Assembly: GCA_021772025.1 (NCBI GenBank)
Contig: JAETNT010000015.1
Location: 1-64,000 of the forward strand
DNA from: Enterocloster bolteae
GTDB lineage: Bacteria > Bacillota > Clostridia > Lachnospirales > Lachnospiraceae
DNA: 64,000 nt
Direction of reading: 5' to 3'
A program made the translations under genes and the position numbers. Shown one piece after another: positions 8,102 to 16,370 of this stretch (the stretch's first letter is position 1; every line of letters begins with the position of its first letter). The notes below the pieces were generated by a model. The model saw nothing but the letters and a program-made list of their open reading frames with translations, was not told where the DNA came from and did not search any database.

Positions 8102-8936
8102 TAGTATGAACCTCCTTAATAATGTTTTTGGGAGTGGACGCTCCCGCTGTAATACCTACGCTTCGCACAGAACTTACACTTTCAGGTTCCAAATCGTCAA
8201 ATGTCTGGATGTAATACGTGTTCTCACACTCCCTGCGGCAGATTTCATATAATTTCTGAGTATTGGAACTGCTCTTCCCGCCTATCACAATCATAGCGTC
8301 TACCTCAGATGCAATCTTCCGCGCTTCCGACTGCCTTTCCTGTGTTGCATTGCAAATCGTATTTAAAACACTACTATCATAACCCTTTTTTAAAAATTTT
8401 TCAACTAAATCTTGAAATTTCTTGTAATTAAATGTCGTCTGTGAAACAATGCTTAGCTTTTCCTTCGTCCCAAAGGATAGTTTTTCTATTTGCTCTTCAT
8501 TTTCCACCACAATGGTATCTTCATTTGCCCAGCCTTTGATTCCTTCCACTTCCGGGTGGCGCTCATTTCCGATAATAATAACCCGGCGGCCTTTCTCATT
8601 TTCTTCTTTTACAATCCGGTGGATCTTTTTTACAAAGGGGCAGGTGGCATCTACAATCCGGATTCCCTGCTGACGGAGCAAATCATAAATGTGCTTTCCC
8701 ACTCCGTGAGAGCGGATAATCACCACGCAGTCTTTTAAAGTCTTTAACTCCTCCTCTGTCTCAATGACCCGGACTCCCTTTTTCTCTAAGTCCTTTACCA
8801 CTTCTTCATTATGAATAATAGGGCCATAAGTGTAAATAGGGCGGCCGTCTTTTTTCTCAATCTGTTCATATACCTGTTCTACCGCCCGTTCCACTCCGAA
8901 ACAGAAGCCTGCGGTTTTAGCCACGATCACCTTCAT
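8082..8936 (-). CDS. ispH: 4-hydroxy-3-methylbut-2-enyl diphosphate reductase IspH
   Basis: 284 residues, the normal IspH length. The enzyme is the last step of the MEP isoprenoid pathway and holds a [4Fe-4S] cluster. Three cluster cysteines are visible, in AGFCFGVERAV (about residue 12), DATCPFV (about 96) and LNTICNATQERQ (about 193). The substrate-binding SSNT motif follows near residue 222. The ATG at 8936 overlaps the cmk stop (ATGA). The 3' end overlaps the S1 gene. It belongs to the cmk-ispH-rpsA transcript. Confidence 0.95.
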   Translation of the reverse strand: MKVIVAKTAGFCFGVERAVEQVYEQIEKKDGRPIYTYGPIIHNEEVVKDLEKKGVRVIETEEELKTLKDCVVIIRSHGVGKHIYDLLRQQGIRIVDATCPFVKKIHRIVKEENEKGRRVIIIGNERHPEVEGIKGWANEDTIVVENEEQIEKLSFGTKEKLSIVSQTTFNYKKFQDLVEKFLKKGYDSSVLNTICNATQERQSEARKIASEVDAMIVIGGKSSSNTQKLYEICRRECENTYYIQTFDDLEPESVSSVRSVGITAGASTPKNIIKEVHTSVRVKF

Positions 8937-9613
8937 CCGGCATCCAGCCCCTTTCCCCGGGCGATTTGGATAATGGCTTCAATCACCTGATCAACGGTCA
9001 TAGAAGAACTGTCCACTAAGACTGCATCCTCCGCCTGAACTAAGGGCGAGTGTTCCCTGTGCATATCCCGGTAATCCCTCTCTATAATATCTTGTTCAAT
9101 TTCTTCTAAATTACACGCCATTCCTTTTTCTTTTAGCTCATTATACCGCCTCTTGGCCCGCACCGCCGGGCTGGCAGTCAGATAAATTTTCGCCTGAGCC
9201 TTGGGCAAAACGCAGGTGCCGATATCCCGGCCGTCCATAATCACATCAGCGCTTTCTGCCAGCTTCTGCTGAAGCTGTACCAGCTTCTCCCTTACCGGCA
9301 GATAAACGCTGACAGCGGAAGCCATATTTCCCACCTCTTCCGTACGGATTTTGGAAGAGACATTTTCCCCGTTTAATATAACCTGCTGGGCTCCTTCCTC
9401 ATAGCAAATGGTAATCTCCGCCCGGCTGCATGCGTCTTTTATGGCTGCTTCTTCCTCTCTTCCAATCCCCTGTTCCAGGAGATACAAGGCCATAGCGCGG
9501 TACATTGCCCCTGTATCCACATAGATAAAGCCCAGTTTTGCCGCCGCCGCCCTGGCGATGGTACTCTTTCCCGCCCCTGCAGGGCCGTCTACTGCAATAC
9601 TGAAATAAGCCAT
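8933..9613 (-). CDS. cmk: Cytidylate kinase
   Basis: 226 residues. It phosphorylates CMP and dCMP. The P-loop GPAGAGKST is at residues 10-18, followed by YVDTGAMYRA at about 30 and DGRDIGTCV at about 150, which are cmk signatures. The ATG at 9613 has GGAGG 7-8 nt upstream; an upstream in-frame extension has no ribosome binding site and reads into the flavoprotein gene. It sits 31 bp after the flavoprotein stop and overlaps ispH by 4 nt. Confidence 0.94.
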   Translation of the reverse strand: MAYFSIAVDGPAGAGKSTIARAAAAKLGFIYVDTGAMYRAMALYLLEQGIGREEEAAIKDACSRAEITICYEEGAQQVILNGENVSSKIRTEEVGNMASAVSVYLPVREKLVQLQQKLAESADVIMDGRDIGTCVLPKAQAKIYLTASPAVRAKRRYNELKEKGMACNLEEIEQDIIERDYRDMHREHSPLVQAEDAVLVDSSSMTVDQVIEAIIQIARGKGLDAG

Positions 9614-9644
9614 ATTGATTTCCTCCGTCTTATGTTGTAACAAT

Positions 9645-10889
9645 TTAAATTCCCATTCCGGCGGCCCAGCCTGTGGACCAGGCAATCTGCAGGTTATAAC
9701 CTCCGGTCACAGCGTCCAGATCTAACACTTCTCCGGCAAAGTAAAGGCCTTTTACCAATTTGGATTCCATGGTGGCAGGATTGATTTCTTTTACCTCCAC
9801 ACCTCCCTGAGTAATAATCGCCTCCTGATAGCCCCGAAGCCCTGTAAGGATAAAAGAAAAATTCTTAATCGCCTCCGCCAGCTGGCTGCGCTCCTGTTTG
9901 GTAATCTCATTAACCTGCTTATCCGGATGGATGCCGCTTTCTTCTATAATAATAGGGATAAGTCTGGCCGGTAGAAGGTGATTCAAAGAATTTTTAAACT
10001 GCCTGTTTTTAGCTTCCTCAAAATCCCGAAGAATCCTCTGATCCAGCTGCCTTGGAGTCAGCGCAGGCTTCAAATCGATAACCAGAGTCAGAGGACCTTT
10101 CCGGATAGCCTTGGCACAGTAGCTGCTGGCACTTAAAAGAACCGGTCCGCTGACTCCGAAATGGGTAAACAGCATTTCCCCGAAATCCTGGTATAATTCT
10201 TTTTTTCCGCTCCGGATGGATACCCGGACATTTTTAAGGGCCAGCCCCTGAAGCATTCCGGCCTTATTCCCTTCTGTCTCAAAAGGCGTCAGGGCCGGGG
10301 AGAGGGCGGTAATTTTATGGCCGGCCTTTTGGGCCCAGGCATATCCATCCCCGGTAGAGCCGGTAGAAGGGTAGGACAGTCCTCCGGTAGCCACAATCAC
10401 CGCATCCCCTTCTTTTTCAGATCGGCCCGGCAGGCGTATCCCTCTGCACAGTATGTCCCCCTTTTGTGGATCTTTTTCCACTATAAGCCCTTCTACCGGT
10501 TGGTTCAGATGGATTTCCACATTGAGCCGGCGCAAAATACCGGTGAGAGCCTTTAACACATCAGAAGATTTATCGGAAACCGGAAATACCCGGCCGCCCC
10601 GTTCTATTTTCAAGGGACAGCCGGCCTTTTCAAGCATATCCATGATATCCTGATTGGTAAAACCGTAAAAACTGCTGTAGAGGAAACGGCTGTTGCTTAC
10701 CACCCCTTTTAAGAGTTCTTCTATTTCGCAGGCATTGGTCACATTGCACCGGCCTTTTCCGGTAATATAGACTTTTTTCCCCAGCTTTTCATTTTTCTCG
10801 TAAATATGGACCTGATGTCCCTTCCTGGCTGCCGCAATACCGGCAGCCATACCGGCGGCTCCGCCGCCTGCAATGATGACCTTGCTCAT
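9645..10889 (-). CDS. HI0933/BaiN-family FAD-dependent oxidoreductase
   Basis: 414 residues. The N-terminal FAD-binding Rossmann motif GGGAAGMAAGIAAARKG is followed by a conserved GKGRCNVTNA. A C-terminal GGVEVKEINPATMESK and LYFAGEVLDLDAVTGGYNLQIA complete the HI0933 family pattern. The ATG at 10889 opens the Rossmann fold; the Shine-Dalgarno is weak. The family contains flavoproteins of mostly unproven role, and some are called BaiN. The gene is commonly found upstream of cmk in Clostridia, as here, so it is probably the first gene of that operon. Confidence 0.88.
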   Translation of the reverse strand: MSKVIIAGGGAAGMAAGIAAARKGHQVHIYEKNEKLGKKVYITGKGRCNVTNACEIEELLKGVVSNSRFLYSSFYGFTNQDIMDMLEKAGCPLKIERGGRVFPVSDKSSDVLKALTGILRRLNVEIHLNQPVEGLIVEKDPQKGDILCRGIRLPGRSEKEGDAVIVATGGLSYPSTGSTGDGYAWAQKAGHKITALSPALTPFETEGNKAGMLQGLALKNVRVSIRSGKKELYQDFGEMLFTHFGVSGPVLLSASSYCAKAIRKGPLTLVIDLKPALTPRQLDQRILRDFEEAKNRQFKNSLNHLLPARLIPIIIEESGIHPDKQVNEITKQERSQLAEAIKNFSFILTGLRGYQEAIITQGGVEVKEINPATMESKLVKGLYFAGEVLDLDAVTGGYNLQIAWSTGWAAGMGI

Positions 10890-10896
10890 AAATTCT

Positions 10897-12411
10897 TTAG
10901 TTCTTTCCTTTTTTCTTTTTATGATGCTCTTTAATCTTCTTCTCCATAGCGTCCACCACAGTCTCCAGTACCTTGACTCTGGCGTAATATTTATCATTGC
11001 CTTCCACTACAATCCAGGGGGCATAGGTGGTAGAGGTGCGGACCAGCATCTCATTTACCGCTTCCTCATATTGATCCCATTTTTCCCGGTTGCGCCAGTC
11101 TTCATCCGTAATCTTCCACTGCTTGGCCGGGTCTTCCATCCTCTCTTTAAATCTGCGCTCCTGTTCGTCTTTGTCAATATGAAGCCAGAATTTTAAAACA
11201 ATGGCTCCTGCGTTTGCCATGTGAGCTTCCATCTCGTTAATCTCCTGGTAAGCCCGTTTCCAGTCGGCTTCGCTGCAGAACCCTTCTATTCTCTCTACCA
11301 TTACCCTTCCGTACCAGGTTCTGTCAAAAATGGCAATGTGGCCGGCCTTAGGCACGTTGTTCCAGAACCGCCACAGGTAATGGTGAACTTTTTCAATATC
11401 ATTGGGAGATGCGGTGGGATTTACCTGATAACCTCTAGGATCCAGATGGCTGGTAAGACGTTTGATAGCGCCTCCCTTTCCTCCTGCATCCCAGCCTTCA
11501 AATCCGATGACTAACGGGATTCTCAGACGGTAGATCTCACTGTGCAATACCTCCAGCTTTTTCTGGAGCTTATCCAGCTTTTCTCTGTATTCCTCTCTGG
11601 TCAGGGATTTGCTTAAGTCCACCCCGGATAATACTCCGGTTTTAAACTTCTCCGCCAAAACCGCAGTATTTTTTTTCTTTTTGTCCCCTGCCTTTTCCCG
11701 GCGTTTTAAAAGCTCGTATTCCAGCCGATCCGCTACAGTGGATAAAATCTTCATCGCCGCGTAATTTTTATCTGTAGACTCGATAATCGTCCAGGGAGCG
11801 TCCTCGGTATCGGTCCGCTCCAGCATCTCTTCATTGATTTGAAGATACCGATTATAATGCTCATTTCTCTCCCAATCCGCCTGGCTCACCCTCCAGGAAG
11901 TTTCCTTGGAATCGTCCAGCTTTTTAAAGCGCTTCTTCTGCTCTTCCCTGGATATATATAAAAACAGCTTAATGATAACGGCTCCCCCGTCCGTAAGCTG
12001 GCGCTCAAAGGAAAGGATATCCTGAAAGGCCCCCGCCAGCTCCTGCTCTTCTATCTTGCCGTCAAACCGGTCTTTTTGAACCCGGCAGTACCAGCTTCTG
12101 TCAAAGACGGCGATACGGCCGTCGGCCGGAGTCTTAGTCCAATAGCGCCACAGGAAGGGACGCAGGGCTTCCTCTTCTGTCTCCCGGCTGGAAGCATATA
12201 CAGAGAAGCCTCTGGGATCCAAATTCTGGATCAGACGGTTAATCTGCACCCCTTTTCCGGCGGCCCCCATGCCTTCAAATACAATAACCACCGGAATTCC
12301 GGCGGCCTTGCACTCTCTCTGCAATACCCCCAGCTTTGCCCCAATCTCATCCCGGACTGCTTTATACTGCTCTTTGTCTACGGTCTTGGATAAATCAATT
12401 TTTTCCAGCAT
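10897..12411 (-). CDS. pap: Two-domain polyphosphate kinase 2 (polyphosphate:AMP phosphotransferase type)
   Basis: 504 residues in two tandem PPK2 domains (about 10-240 and 260-495). Walker A motifs are GMGAAGKG in the first and GWDAGGKGG in the second. Walker B-like motifs are DRSWY and DRTWY, with lid arginines following. Two-domain PPK2 enzymes typically make ADP from AMP and polyphosphate. The domain count supports the Pap type, but the substrate is not proven by sequence. It lies 7 bp upstream of the flavoprotein gene, so it may be co-transcribed with the cmk cluster. Confidence 0.88.
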   Translation of the reverse strand: MLEKIDLSKTVDKEQYKAVRDEIGAKLGVLQRECKAAGIPVVIVFEGMGAAGKGVQINRLIQNLDPRGFSVYASSRETEEEALRPFLWRYWTKTPADGRIAVFDRSWYCRVQKDRFDGKIEEQELAGAFQDILSFERQLTDGGAVIIKLFLYISREEQKKRFKKLDDSKETSWRVSQADWERNEHYNRYLQINEEMLERTDTEDAPWTIIESTDKNYAAMKILSTVADRLEYELLKRREKAGDKKKKNTAVLAEKFKTGVLSGVDLSKSLTREEYREKLDKLQKKLEVLHSEIYRLRIPLVIGFEGWDAGGKGGAIKRLTSHLDPRGYQVNPTASPNDIEKVHHYLWRFWNNVPKAGHIAIFDRTWYGRVMVERIEGFCSEADWKRAYQEINEMEAHMANAGAIVLKFWLHIDKDEQERRFKERMEDPAKQWKITDEDWRNREKWDQYEEAVNEMLVRTSTTYAPWIVVEGNDKYYARVKVLETVVDAMEKKIKEHHKKKKGKN

Positions 12412-12578
12412 AATACTCCTCCTTTATTTTATACTTGTACACATTGCCCCGCTTTTAGCTTTAGTATACCCTATATTTCTTTATCTGAAAAGAAAATTTT
12501 AATAAACTCGAAGAATAAGTGTATACGGTAAAATTCACCACCGCTTATAAAGGATCTTTGCAAACAGCATCAAAAGCC

Positions 12579-12620
12579 AAAAAAAGAGAGGCCCACCAAC
12601 CATTCCGGTGAATCTCTCTA
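12579..12620 (-). terminator. Terminator of the HD-lysC operon
   Basis: On the minus strand AGAGAG...CACC pairs with GGTG...CTCTCT and is followed by a run of seven T. It sits 13 bp past the aspartate kinase stop. Confidence 0.88.
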
Positions 12621-12632
12621 AACTCAAAACGA

Positions 12633-13952
12633 TTACACTGCCGCCGTAACGAAAATGTCATAGATGGCCTTGATGGCAGGCTCGAAATCTCCGTTTTTGA
12701 CCCCGATAATAATATTAAACTCACTGGAACCCTGGTCAATCATCTTAACATTGATCCGCGCATGGGCCAAAGCAGAGAAAATCCGGCCTGCAGTACCTCT
12801 GGTAGCCTTCATTCCACGACCCACTACAGCAATAAGGGCAAGGTCAGCCTCCAAATCCACCAAATCCGGCTCTACAGCCCGATGGATTCCGGCAATGACC
12901 GACTGCTCATGCTCTTCAAACTCATCCTGATGTACAAACACCGTCATGGTGTCAATTCCGGAAGGCATATGTTCGATGGAAATGTCCTGTTTTTCAAATA
13001 CAGATAATACCTTCCGGCAAAAGCCTACCTCTGCATTCATCATGGCCTTTTCAATATTAATGGAACAGAAGCCCTTTTTTCCTGCAATTCCGGTAATGAC
13101 ATACCGGGGTTTACGGCAGGTGCTTTCTACAATCAAAGTTCCTTTATCCTCCGGCTTATTGGTATTGCGGATGTTAATAGGAATTCCCTCCTTGCGGACC
13201 GGGAAAATGGCATCTTCATGGAGAACACTGGCTCCCATATAGGAAAGCTCCCGAAGTTCCCGGTAGGTAATGGTTTCAATGACCTCCGGCTTGTCAATGA
13301 TTCTGGGGTCCGCCACCAAAAATCCGGAAACATCCGTCCAATTCTCATATAAATCCGCATGAATGGCCCTGGCTACAATAGATCCGGTAACATCGGATCC
13401 GCCTCTGGAAAAAGTTTTAATACTGCCGTCAGCCTTTGCTCCGTAAAATCCGGGGATTACGGCTCTCTCACAGTGAGCCAGACGTTCAGAAAGCTCCCGG
13501 TTGGTAGCCTCTGCGTCCAGACTTCCCTTTTCATCAAAGAAAATCACTTCGGCGGCATCAATAAACTCAAAGCCCAGATACTCTGCCATAACCAGTCCGT
13601 TTAAATACTCTCCTCTGGAAGCCGCATAGTCCTTTCCAATTCCGGCGATAAAATTTTCCTCAATTCTGTCAAATTCATGATCCAGGTTCAGGTTTAAATC
13701 CAGGCCGTCAATAATATCCGTATAGCGCTTCTTAATCTTTTCCAAAATCTTCTTATAAGCGGCTCCTGTAGAAGCGGCTTCATAACACTGATACAGCAAA
13801 TCCGTCACCTTTTCGTCTTTGCTGTCCCTCTTTCCGGGAGCGGACGGGATCACGTACCGCCTTGCTTTGTCCGCATGGATAATGTCTCCTACCTTTTTAA
13901 ACTGTCTTGCACTGGCTAAAGAACTTCCGCCAAACTTTACCACCTTTTTCAT
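12633..13952 (-). CDS. lysC: Aspartate kinase
   Basis: 439 residues. It makes aspartyl phosphate, the first step to lysine, threonine and methionine. It has the N-terminal KFGGSSLA motif, GFYGA and FSRGGSDVTGS near residue 200, and two ACT domains in the C-terminal third (about 300-440), so it is probably feedback-regulated. The start is taken as ATG 13952. It overlaps the HD-gene stop as TAATG, with GGAG 7 nt upstream. The alternative ATG at 13958 is too close to the Shine-Dalgarno. No lysine riboswitch is seen; expression is coupled to the HD gene. Confidence 0.93.
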   Translation of the reverse strand: MKKVVKFGGSSLASARQFKKVGDIIHADKARRYVIPSAPGKRDSKDEKVTDLLYQCYEAASTGAAYKKILEKIKKRYTDIIDGLDLNLNLDHEFDRIEENFIAGIGKDYAASRGEYLNGLVMAEYLGFEFIDAAEVIFFDEKGSLDAEATNRELSERLAHCERAVIPGFYGAKADGSIKTFSRGGSDVTGSIVARAIHADLYENWTDVSGFLVADPRIIDKPEVIETITYRELRELSYMGASVLHEDAIFPVRKEGIPINIRNTNKPEDKGTLIVESTCRKPRYVITGIAGKKGFCSINIEKAMMNAEVGFCRKVLSVFEKQDISIEHMPSGIDTMTVFVHQDEFEEHEQSVIAGIHRAVEPDLVDLEADLALIAVVGRGMKATRGTAGRIFSALAHARINVKMIDQGSSEFNIIIGVKNGDFEPAIKAIYDIFVTAAV

Positions 13953-14542
13953 TACCATTCTCCTCTTTCCATCTCCTGATTAACAGCCGCCTCACAGGAA
14001 CGCATAGCCAGAATGGTCTTTTCCATTAATTCTTCCAGAGACCAGCCCAAGCGCTCTGCCCCTGTCTGAATCACATCTCTGGAACAGCCTGCCGCAAACC
14101 GTTTATCCTTAAATTTCTTTTTTAAGCTGGAAACCTCCATATCCATCACGCTTTTAGAAGGACGCATCCGGGCTGCGGCGCCGATCAACCCTGTCAGTTC
14201 GTCTGCCGCAAACAGTACCTTTTCCATCATGTGCTCCGGCTCTACATCGGAACACAATCCGTAACCATGGCTGCATACAGCATGGACAAGCTCCGGTTCG
14301 GCATCAATCTCCTCCAGCAGTTCCGGAGCTTTTTTACAGTGTTCCTCCGGGTACTTTTCAAAATCCACGTCATGAAGCAGACCTGCCGCCGCCCAAAAGC
14401 CGGATTCCTCACCATATCCCAATTCATTGGCATACCAGCTCATGACTCCTTCTACCGTCAGAGCATGGAGAATATGGAAAGGTTCCTGGTTGTACTTTTT
14501 TAACAGGTCAAAGGCCTGCTGTCTGGTAATATGAGTCGTCAT
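13952..14542 (-). CDS. HD-domain hydrolase-like protein
   Basis: 196 residues. The HD metal site is LLHDVDFEKYPEEH (about residues 53-66), with an upstream His in FHILHALTVEG and a later conserved D in FAADELTGLIG. This is the compact HD/HDIG-related type often annotated as phosphohydrolase; the substrate is unknown. The ATG at 14542 follows AGAAGGAGG by 7 nt. The gene is translationally coupled to lysC. A tandemly repeated ribosome-binding-site segment lies just upstream. Confidence 0.85.
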   Translation of the reverse strand: MTTHITRQQAFDLLKKYNQEPFHILHALTVEGVMSWYANELGYGEESGFWAAAGLLHDVDFEKYPEEHCKKAPELLEEIDAEPELVHAVCSHGYGLCSDVEPEHMMEKVLFAADELTGLIGAAARMRPSKSVMDMEVSSLKKKFKDKRFAAGCSRDVIQTGAERLGWSLEELMEKTILAMRSCEAAVNQEMERGEW

Positions 14543-14544
14543 TG

Positions 14545-14656
14545 TATTTCCTCCTTCTCGCCTTGCTTTTTGGGCATCAGGTATGCCCGCAGGGTATTTC
14601 CTCCTTCTTGCCCTGTTTTTTGGGCATACAGGTATGCCCGCAGGGTATTTCCTCCT
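14545..14656 (-). repeat. Tandem 50-51 bp repeats each carrying a Shine-Dalgarno-like core and a hairpin
   Basis: Copies start at 14545, 14595 and 14646 (the last is partial). On the minus strand each contains GGAGGAAATA, and the two full copies contain GGGCATACCTG(T)ATGCCC, a hairpin with 7-8 bp arms in the outer copy. The innermost copy supplies the ribosome binding site of the HD-domain gene. It looks like a recent duplication. Confidence 0.8.
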
Positions 14657-14828
14657 GGTTTTTCTCTCGTTTTCTTTTCTCACTTGCACTGCCCTTGTCC
14701 ATCAATGATATCGGCCAAGGATAAACAAATGTATCATAACATTCTCCGCTGAAGTTTGCAAGAATTTCGTAACCTTCCGCCTTCAAACTGTCATATCCTA
14801 CAGTAAATCTATTTTTTGGAGAACCTAC

Positions 14829-15323
14829 ATGAATTCTTTTCCATCTATTGCAGGAACCATTACCGCTATCCATAATCTGGCCAGGGAGGGCGGCTCCCAA
14901 GGCCTGTGTTCCTTCCTTCTGGAACTCCAGACCAGTCAGGGACCTGTTTCTTTTGTCCTTACGCCAAATACCTATGTCCACGAAAACGAATCGTTAAAGC
15001 CAGGGGATAGAATTACCGCCTTTTATGATCCCAATGCCCCGGTTCCCCTTATTTATCCTCCCCGCTACACTGCTCTGGTGATTGCGGAAACAGAAAAAGG
15101 CTCCCAGGCGGTTTTGGATGTATTTGACCACACCCTGACCAGTTCTGACGGAACCTTGCGCTTAACTCCGGACAGGGACACGGACATCCTGACTCCAAAC
15201 GGACAGAAAATCCGCCAAATCCCCGGCGGAAACCTTCTTCTGGTAATCTTTTCTTCCACCACCAGAAGTATTCCTGCCCTAACGGTGCCGGAGGACATTG
15301 TGATCTTTTGTACAGAAGCCTAA
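14829..15323 (+). CDS. Conserved-looking protein of unknown function
   Basis: 164 residues, soluble, rich in beta-strand-like segments, with no signal peptide or transmembrane helix. I do not recognise the family. The first ~80 residues (GTITAI, FLLELQTSQGPVSFVLTP, LKPGDRITAFYDP) resemble a small OB- or SH3-like barrel of the kind in nucleic-acid or small-ligand binding proteins, but this is only an impression. The ATG has TGGAGA 7-8 nt upstream. It is divergent from the HD-lysC operon and convergent with the YitT gene. A TGCACT...AGTGCA hairpin follows the stop. Confidence 0.6.
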   Translation: MNSFPSIAGTITAIHNLAREGGSQGLCSFLLELQTSQGPVSFVLTPNTYVHENESLKPGDRITAFYDPNAPVPLIYPPRYTALVIAETEKGSQAVLDVFDHTLTSSDGTLRLTPDRDTDILTPNGQKIRQIPGGNLLLVIFSSTTRSIPALTVPEDIVIFCTEA

Positions 15324-15369
15324 TGCACTTACTGCAGTGCATTGATGATGAATCCGGAAGCCGCTCTTT

Positions 15370-16248
15370 TTAAAGAGGGCGGTTTTCTCTGTCTCCCCAC
15401 ATTTTCTGCAGGGAAAAGCCCCGGCCCCGTACTTCCTTCACCTGACTGATAATGAAAAAAGCCTCCGGGTCCATCTCCTGCACTGCCCGGCTGAGTCTGG
15501 GAAGCTCTCGATTGGAAATCACAGTTAAAAGTACCGGCCTTTCTTCTCTTAAAAATCCGGTTTCTCCGTGAAGCAGGGTAGAGCCCCGATCTAAATCCCG
15601 GATAATCATCTCATTGATCTCTTCATATTTGGTGCTGATCACCTTTACCTGGATTTTAGACTCTCCCATAACCAGCACTTCTTCCAATACCACCGTGTAC
15701 AAAAGTACCAGAAAAATACCATAAAGGATTTGAACTCTGTCAGAAAAAGATGCCTGCAAAAGCAAAATCACCACGTCCAGAGCATACATGGTCACAGACA
15801 CCGGCACTCCGAAAAAATGTCTTGCCAGCAGCGGCGGAATATCCATTCCGCCGGTGGAAGCTCCGCACCGGATGACGATTCCAATGCCGATTCCAATCAT
15901 TCCTCCGCCAAATACCGCAAAAAGCATCATATCTTCTCCGGTCTGAGCCAGTTCCGGAATATTCTGAAGCACTCCCAAAATAAACGGATAATAAAAGGTA
16001 CTTAAAATCGTGGTCATAGCAAACTTTTTTCCAAGAATCCCGGCTCCCAAAAGAAACATTCCGATATTGAATACCGAGACAAAACCTGTAATGGGGATCC
16101 CGAAATAGTTCTTGGCGGCCAGCGCAAGGCCTGTAGTGCCGCCCATAATAAACCCATTGGGAAGTAAAAACATTACCACTCCCAAAGCGTAAATTGTATT
16201 GGCCGCCAATATCAGCAGCACATCCCGGATCCATTTCTTCTGTTTCAT
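15370..16248 (-). CDS. YitT-family membrane protein (DUF161 + DUF2179)
   Basis: About 292 residues. There are five to six hydrophobic segments in the first ~190 residues, with LLPNGFIMGGTTGLAL and CGASTGGMDI, the YitT signatures. A cytosolic C-terminal DUF2179 domain (about 200-275) has IIRDLDRGSTLLHGETGFL and DPEAFFIISQVKEV, probably ligand-sensing. The transported substrate is unknown for most members. The start is ATG 16248 (MKQKK); an ATG two codons earlier is also possible. A second YitT gene is at 59075-59917. Confidence 0.88.
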   Translation of the reverse strand: MKQKKWIRDVLLILAANTIYALGVVMFLLPNGFIMGGTTGLALAAKNYFGIPITGFVSVFNIGMFLLGAGILGKKFAMTTILSTFYYPFILGVLQNIPELAQTGEDMMLFAVFGGGMIGIGIGIVIRCGASTGGMDIPPLLARHFFGVPVSVTMYALDVVILLLQASFSDRVQILYGIFLVLLYTVVLEEVLVMGESKIQVKVISTKYEEINEMIIRDLDRGSTLLHGETGFLREERPVLLTVISNRELPRLSRAVQEMDPEAFFIISQVKEVRGRGFSLQKMWGDRENRPL

Positions 16249-16370
16249 CTCCATTCCTCTCTCTCAGTTATATCGGCATATTGTAACCTGCTTTTTCTCT
16301 TCTGTCAAGCCGCACCCCCTTCCCATGGACCACATATTGTAGACTATAATTTAAAATCAGGAGTGTATCT

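Noticed and set aside
13952-14690. Lysine riboswitch or CRISPR-like repeats upstream of lysC
   Set aside because: The gene is coupled directly to the HD-domain gene, and the repeats at 14545-14656 are adjacent tandem copies without spacers.
14577-14981. Minus-strand frame covering the 5' part of the 14829-15323 gene
   Set aside because: It runs through the tandem repeats, has no start signals and its sequence is not protein-like; the plus-strand gene has a good ribosome binding site.
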